The position numbers and the translations under genes were made by a program. DNA of 64,000 nt from Pararobbsia silviterrae (lineage in GTDB: Bacteria; Pseudomonadota; Gammaproteobacteria; Burkholderiales; Burkholderiaceae): assembly GCF_003628125.1 (NCBI RefSeq), contig NZ_RBZU01000001.1, positions 248,001-312,000 of the forward strand, in the 5' to 3' direction. A model generated the notes under the pieces. The model did no database searches. It saw only the letters and a program-made list of their open reading frames with translations, and was not told the DNA's origin. Below, piece after piece: positions 60,318-64,000 of this stretch (position 1 is the first letter of the stretch; each line of letters starts with the position of its first letter).

Positions 60318-61445
60318 ATGAAAAAGGTTGTTTTGACCACGTCGCTGCTGGCGATCGCAGCCGCTGCTCAAGCACAAAGCAGCGTCACGCTGTATGGCCG
60401 TATCGACAACGGCATTCAGTACATGAACGGCCTGCCTGGCGGCCATCAGTGGGCCGCGGAAAGCGGTGACTGGGGCTGCTCGTGGTTCGGTATGCAAGGT
60501 ACCGAAGATATCGGCGGCGGCACGCAAGTGATCTTCCAATTGGAAGGTCAGCTCAATACGACGAACGGTCAACTCGCTGGCGCCCTCTTCGGCCGTCACG
60601 CAACCGTCGGTGTCCAGAACGCCAACTACGGTACGTTCAAGCTGGGTAACCTCGGCGCTGGCGAACTCATGCAAGATAGCTGGGGCCTCGACCCGCAGCT
60701 GATGCAGGCTTACGCCATCTCGTCGCTGGTCCGCGGCCGTAACTGGTCGAGCGCCACGAACGGCTTCGAATACACGACGCCGAACCTGTACGGTCTGACG
60801 TTGAAGGGTCAATACAACCTGACCAACAACTACAACTGGAACACGTCGGCGACGGCAGGCGGCCAAGGCCGTACGGACGGTATCGAAGCTGTCTACGATC
60901 TCGGCGGCCTCGAACTGCGCGCGATCTATGACGAAGTCCGCGGCGCGGATGGTCACTTCGACGACGTCTACAACCATTCGCGTTCGGCGATGGCTGGCGG
61001 CACGTTCACGCTGGGCCCGGTCAAGTTCTACGCCGGTTACCAACACCTGAACGCACCGGATGCAGTCGACAACGCAACGCTGGCCGCCGGCAACCCGGAT
61101 GGCATCGGCGTTCCGACGTCGGTTGACCACGAATGGGGTGGCGTGGCCTGGCAAGCAACGCCGGCTGTGGCTCTGACGGGCGCGGTCTACCACGCGAACG
61201 CCAACAACGGCAACGGTAACGCAACGCTGTACACGCTCGCCGGCACGTACAACCTGTCCAAGCGCACGTTCCTGTACACGGAATTCGGCTACGTCCACAA
61301 CAGCGCAACGTCGAACCTGTCGGTGGCTGACAGCGCCTACGGTAACCAGTCGAACACGACGTCGACGGGCGCGTTCGCGAACGGCAACCCGGGTTATGGC
61401 CACAGCCAGACCGGCGTGTTCGCGGGGATCATGACGGGCTTCTAA
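60318..61445 (+). CDS. Outer-membrane porin, Porin_4 family
   Basis: A protein of 375 residues with signal peptide MKKVVLTTSLLAIAAAAQA and mature start QSSVTLYGRIDNGIQY. The strand pattern includes FGMQGTEDIGGGTQVIFQ and FGRHATVGVQNANYGTFKLG, and it ends in ...FAGIMTGF with the C-terminal Phe. The ribosome site GAGGAG is strong. It is a monocistronic general porin with its own promoter and terminator. Codon use appears more biased (many GGC, AAC, ACG, ATC) than in neighbours, consistent with high expression. Confidence 0.93.
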   Translation: MKKVVLTTSLLAIAAAAQAQSSVTLYGRIDNGIQYMNGLPGGHQWAAESGDWGCSWFGMQGTEDIGGGTQVIFQLEGQLNTTNGQLAGALFGRHATVGVQNANYGTFKLGNLGAGELMQDSWGLDPQLMQAYAISSLVRGRNWSSATNGFEYTTPNLYGLTLKGQYNLTNNYNWNTSATAGGQGRTDGIEAVYDLGGLELRAIYDEVRGADGHFDDVYNHSRSAMAGGTFTLGPVKFYAGYQHLNAPDAVDNATLAAGNPDGIGVPTSVDHEWGGVAWQATPAVALTGAVYHANANNGNGNATLYTLAGTYNLSKRTFLYTEFGYVHNSATSNLSVADSAYGNQSNTTSTGAFANGNPGYGHSQTGVFAGIMTGF

Positions 61446-61527
61446 TCGAAGCGCGTTCCGCAGGACCTGTCGTGCGATAAGTCGTTAAAAATATTCGCAG
61501 CATCTTGATCTACGTTTCGTAGAAATG

Positions 61528-61573
61528 ACCGGTGTGACGCTACCCCAGCAGCGTCCCACCGGTTTTGTTTTTT
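61528..61573 (+). terminator. Rho-independent terminator of porin 2
   Basis: Stem of ACCGGTG/CACCGGT and GACGCT/AGCGTC with a small bulge, followed by TTTTGTTTTTT. Confidence 0.88.
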
Positions 61574-61766
61574 GAGCGGCGCCTATCGGGTATCGAGCGT
61601 GCCGGACATCCCGCCTGCATGTCTCGCGCGGCTTGCCGCCGCCGGACTTTTCCGTCATCGTCGCGCCCGGCCTTGAGCGCGATGTCCTCCGAATTCGGCA
61701 CGATGCCGAATCGCATCGCCTTCCAAGCCGTTTTGCTGCAATGCGATAAAGGGTTTCTCCCATATT

Positions 61767-61780
61767 TGAAAGCGCTTGCA
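61767..61780. promoter_or_regulatory. LacI-type operator before the regulator gene
   Basis: TGAAAGCGCTTGCA is a near-palindrome with central CG, the usual form of a LacI-family operator. It lies 20 bp before the regulator ATG, a place that suggests autoregulation. Confidence 0.6.
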
Positions 61781-61800
61781 AGAACCCTAAACTGGATCCC

Positions 61801-62865
61801 ATGAATGATTCAGTTTCACGTACGGGTAATGTCACCCTTGAGGAAATCGCGCGTGCGGCGGGGGTGTCGCCGAGTACGGTGTCGCGCATTCTCAATGGCA
61901 CGGCACGTGTCTCTGATGCAAAGCAGCAGGCGGTCGAGAAGGCGATTGCGGAATTCCAATACCAGCCGAACGTCCTCGCGCGCAGCCTCGCGAGCGGCCG
62001 CACCCATACGATCGGTGTGCTTACGCAGGCGATCGCGAGTCCGTTCTATGGCGAGTGGCTGCGCGGTATCGAAGATACGTTGCGCGAGCCGGGCCTGACG
62101 CCGTTGTTCGTCAGCAGTCACTGGAGCCCCGAGGAAGAGGCGGCAAGGCTCGAACAACTGCTCGCGCGACGCGTCGACGGCGTCATCGTCCTGCATGGCC
62201 AGATCTCGGAAGACTTGCTCGTGCGCTATTCGGCGCGTGCGCCGCTCGTCGTGCTGGGCCGATCGCTCGCGCCGCGCGCCTCGCTCGCGTGTCTGCCGAT
62301 CGACAACGAGGCGGGCGCGCGCGACGCGACCGAACATTTGCTTGGGCTTGGGCACCGGCATATCGCGTTCGTCGCGGGACCGCCGGATCACGGCGATTCG
62401 ATCGAACGACTCGTCGGCTACCGGTCGGCGCTGGCCGATGCCGGTGTCGCATTCGACGAGTCCCTTGTCGTGCAGGCCGATTTCACGGAGGCCGGCGGTT
62501 TTCGCGCGATGGAGCGCTTGCTCGACGCGGCGCCGCATCTGACGGCGGTCTTTTGTTCGAACGACCAGATGGCCTACGGCGCGCGGCTCGTGCTCTATCG
62601 GCGCGGCATCCGTGTGCCCGAGGACGTGTCGCTGGTCGGCTTCGACGATTTGCCGACCTCCGTCTATATGACGCCGCCGCTGACGACGGTCCGGCAGCCG
62701 ACCTACGAGATCGGCTGCCTCGCGGCGCGCGCCGTCGTGCAACTGATTCGAGGAGAGACCGTCACGATGGATCCGATTCCGCTCACGCTCGAAGTCCGCG
62801 AGACCACGCAAAGCTGCGCGGCGCGGCCGGCGCTCGACCGCGCATCGAACACCGTGGCGGGGTAG
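61801..62865 (+). CDS. LacI-family transcriptional regulator
   Basis: A protein of 354 residues. The N-terminal helix-turn-helix is VTLEEIARAAGVSPSTVSRILNG (about 11-33) with hinge FQYQPNVLARSLASG. A periplasmic-binding-protein-like effector domain follows (IGVLTQAIASPFYGEWLRGI...LTAVFCSNDQMAYGA...VSLVGFDDLPTSVYMTPPLTTVRQP). The effector is probably a sugar, judged by family and by the ABC transporter gene downstream. Operator-like sites lie directly upstream and 21 bp downstream. Confidence 0.92.
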   Translation: MNDSVSRTGNVTLEEIARAAGVSPSTVSRILNGTARVSDAKQQAVEKAIAEFQYQPNVLARSLASGRTHTIGVLTQAIASPFYGEWLRGIEDTLREPGLTPLFVSSHWSPEEEAARLEQLLARRVDGVIVLHGQISEDLLVRYSARAPLVVLGRSLAPRASLACLPIDNEAGARDATEHLLGLGHRHIAFVAGPPDHGDSIERLVGYRSALADAGVAFDESLVVQADFTEAGGFRAMERLLDAAPHLTAVFCSNDQMAYGARLVLYRRGIRVPEDVSLVGFDDLPTSVYMTPPLTTVRQPTYEIGCLAARAVVQLIRGETVTMDPIPLTLEVRETTQSCAARPALDRASNTVAG

Positions 62866-63486
62866 GTTATTTTTTTCGAGCGCAAATGAATGCGCTTTCA
62901 AAGCGACGAATGCAAGCGATAAACGCACGCAAAAAGCCGGCGTGCGGCACGAAAACAGAGGGGAAGCTGCAGCGCGCCGAGCCTGACGAAGCAGGGCAAG
63001 GTGGAACGCAAACCGAACAAGGGCAGGACGAAGACACAAGGAGACGTTACAAAATCACCGATCGGCGTTGAGATTTTGCCCGACCGGGGTCCGTCCGAAT
63101 TGTTGAGGGTGAAAGTCGGGGCATACAATCACCGACCGATCTCCAGCTTCGATTCGGATGCGCGGTTCGCTGACGCACGCGGCTTAACGACCCGTAACGA
63201 CGGGCGCCAAGGCTGCGTGCTCCGCGAGCGCGCGAACGGCGGATCATAGGTCCCGACGGGACCGCCGATCCGAGGTGCGGACACCCGACCACGATTTCGA
63301 TCTTTTCCGGTCAGGTCCACCGCCCATTCAGCGGCTGGATATCGGTTACGCGGGCCGCGATCCGGGCTTCGGCCAAGGACCGCGCGTCACGCGACGTTAT
63401 TGCGCACCATACAGGCGCAACCGATCGTTAACCGGAAAAGGGCATGCTGTCAGGGCTGTCCAGTATTGAAATCAGGAGATGTAAAG
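62866..63486. other. Gap between LacI gene and ABC transporter
   Basis: 621 bp without a supported gene. It contains the second operator (62887-62900), the half-site TGCAAGCG (62911-62918), an inverted repeat CAAAATC/GATTTTG (63050-63078), and a possible promoter TTGAGG (63103-63108) with TACAAT (63124-63129), spacer 15. The leader to the ABC gene would be over 350 nt. Confidence 0.5.
62887..62900. promoter_or_regulatory. Second LacI-type operator
   Basis: TGAATGCGCTTTCA differs at one position from the perfect palindrome TGAAAGCGCTTTCA and closely resembles the site before the regulator gene. Confidence 0.55.
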
Positions 63487-64000
63487 ATGGGCGAACTCGT
63501 ACTACGCAACGTCGAGAAATCATACGGCGAAGGGCCGAAGGTGATCTCAGGGGTCAATCTCGAGATTCCGGATGGTCAGTTCACCGTATTTGTCGGGCCG
63601 TCGGGCTGCGGCAAGTCGACGATGCTGCGCATGATCGCGGGCCTCGAGACCGTCACGGGCGGCGACGTCTTTATCGACGGTCAACGTGTCAATGATTTGC
63701 CGCCCGCGGATCGCGGCATTTCGATGGTGTTCCAGAACTACGCGCTGTATCCGCATATGACGGTCGCCGAGAACATGGGTTTTTCGCTCAAGCTCTCGGG
63801 CGCGTCGAAGAAGGAGATTCAGGATTCGGTCGGCCGCGCCGCGGAGATTCTGCAGATCGGCCATTTGCTCGAACGCAAGCCGAAGGCATTGTCGGGCGGT
63901 CAGCGTCAGCGTGTCGCTATCGGGCGCGCGATCGTGCGCAAGCCGCGCGTGTTTCTGTTCGACGAACCGCTGTCGAACCTCGATGCGGCGTTGCGTGTGC
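63487..64000 (+). CDS. Sugar ABC transporter ATP-binding protein (MalK/UgpC type), 5' part
   Basis: The first 171 residues are visible; the gene runs out of the window. Walker A is GPSGCGKST, the Q-loop lies in [16 protein letters not shown], the signature is [14 protein letters not shown], and Walker B is [13 protein letters not shown]. This belongs to the CUT1 group (MalK, UgpC, SmoK), ATPases for uptake of di- or oligosaccharides, polyols or glycerol-3-phosphate. The specificity-giving permease and binding-protein genes are not in view. The ribosome site is AGGAG. It is probably controlled by the LacI-family regulator upstream. Confidence 0.93.
   Translation, partial: MGELVLRNVEKSYGEGPKVISGVNLEIPDGQFTVFVGPSGCGKSTMLRMIAGLETVTGGDVFIDGQRVNDLPPADRGISMVFQNYALYPHMTVAENMGFSLKLSGASKKEIQDSVGRAAEILQIGHLLERKPKALSGGQRQRVAIGRAIVRKPRVFLFDEPLSNLDAALRV

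Larger units (their letters stand above)
61446..61800. other. Gap between porin 2 and the LacI gene
   Basis: 355 bp. It contains the porin terminator (61528-61573) and, at the right end, the putative operator at 61767-61780. Nothing else is recognised. Confidence 0.5.

Overview
The window is GC-rich, densely coded bacterial chromosome. Its gene families and order point to a betaproteobacterium of the order Burkholderiales, family Burkholderiaceae in the broad sense (Burkholderia, Paraburkholderia, Robbsia and relatives). The evidence is: dapF-DUF484-xerC; hslVU followed by a RegB/RegA-type redox pair; argB-pyrimidine nucleotidase-slmA; metX-metW; gatCAB divergent from mreBCD-mrdA-rodA; ntrY/ntrX-like-DUF4390-rsmB-htpX; and porins of the OpcP/Porin_4 type. 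I cannot name the species from sequence alone. Nearly everything is conserved core chromosome. I see no insertion sequence, prophage, integrase-bounded island or CRISPR array.

Layout. 1-3.6 kb: end of dapF, DUF484 protein, xerC, RlmI-like methyltransferase. 3.7-5.5 kb: COG0523 (CobW-like) GTPase behind a possible Zur box, then a single-cysteine DksA. 5.75-6.9 kb: porin. 7.3-11.5 kb: HslVU protease and, convergent to it, a RegA/RegB-like two-component system. 11.7-18.4 kb: argB, a HAD nucleotidase, slmA, metX-metW behind a structured leader, AmpG-like permease, M48 protease. 18.6-24.8 kb: small secreted repeat protein, PGDYG protein, exonuclease III, PPK2, gatB-gatA-gatC. 25.3-31.9 kb: the rod-shape operon. 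31.9-36.5 kb: Sel1 protein, queD-queE-queC, patatin, tRNA-Phe. 36.5-42.8 kb: NtrX-like/NtrY-like pair, DUF4390 protein, rsmB, htpX. 43-45.5 kb: LysE exporter, fmt, def. 46-53 kb: dprA, thioredoxin-like protein, topB, 2-hydroxyacid dehydrogenase. 53.6-59.6 kb: second patatin, tRNA-Lys, chemoreceptor, LytTR/LytS-type system with a DUF6622-like membrane protein. 60.3-64 kb: second porin, LacI-family regulator with two look-alike operators, and the start of a sugar ABC transporter ATPase.

Functional groupings include cell shape (MreBCD, PBP2, RodA) with chromosome and division control (XerC, SlmA, TopB); translation fidelity and initiation (GatCAB, Fmt, Def, RsmB, RlmI-like, tRNAs, queuosine synthesis); protein quality control (HslVU, HtpX, M48); and several sensory systems.

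The most unusual property is not a gene. Short tandem arrays, each with its own unit (7, 9, 9, 15, 9, about 107, 12 and 20 bp), sit in many of the gaps between core genes. Two further 9-bp arrays sit inside dprA, where they lengthen a protein linker. Other points worth following are a terminator-like hairpin directly before the TTG start of rsmB, alternative hairpins before metX, a C-A mismatch in the tRNA-Phe acceptor stem, and the possible Zur box before the COG0523 GTPase and zinc-independent DksA.
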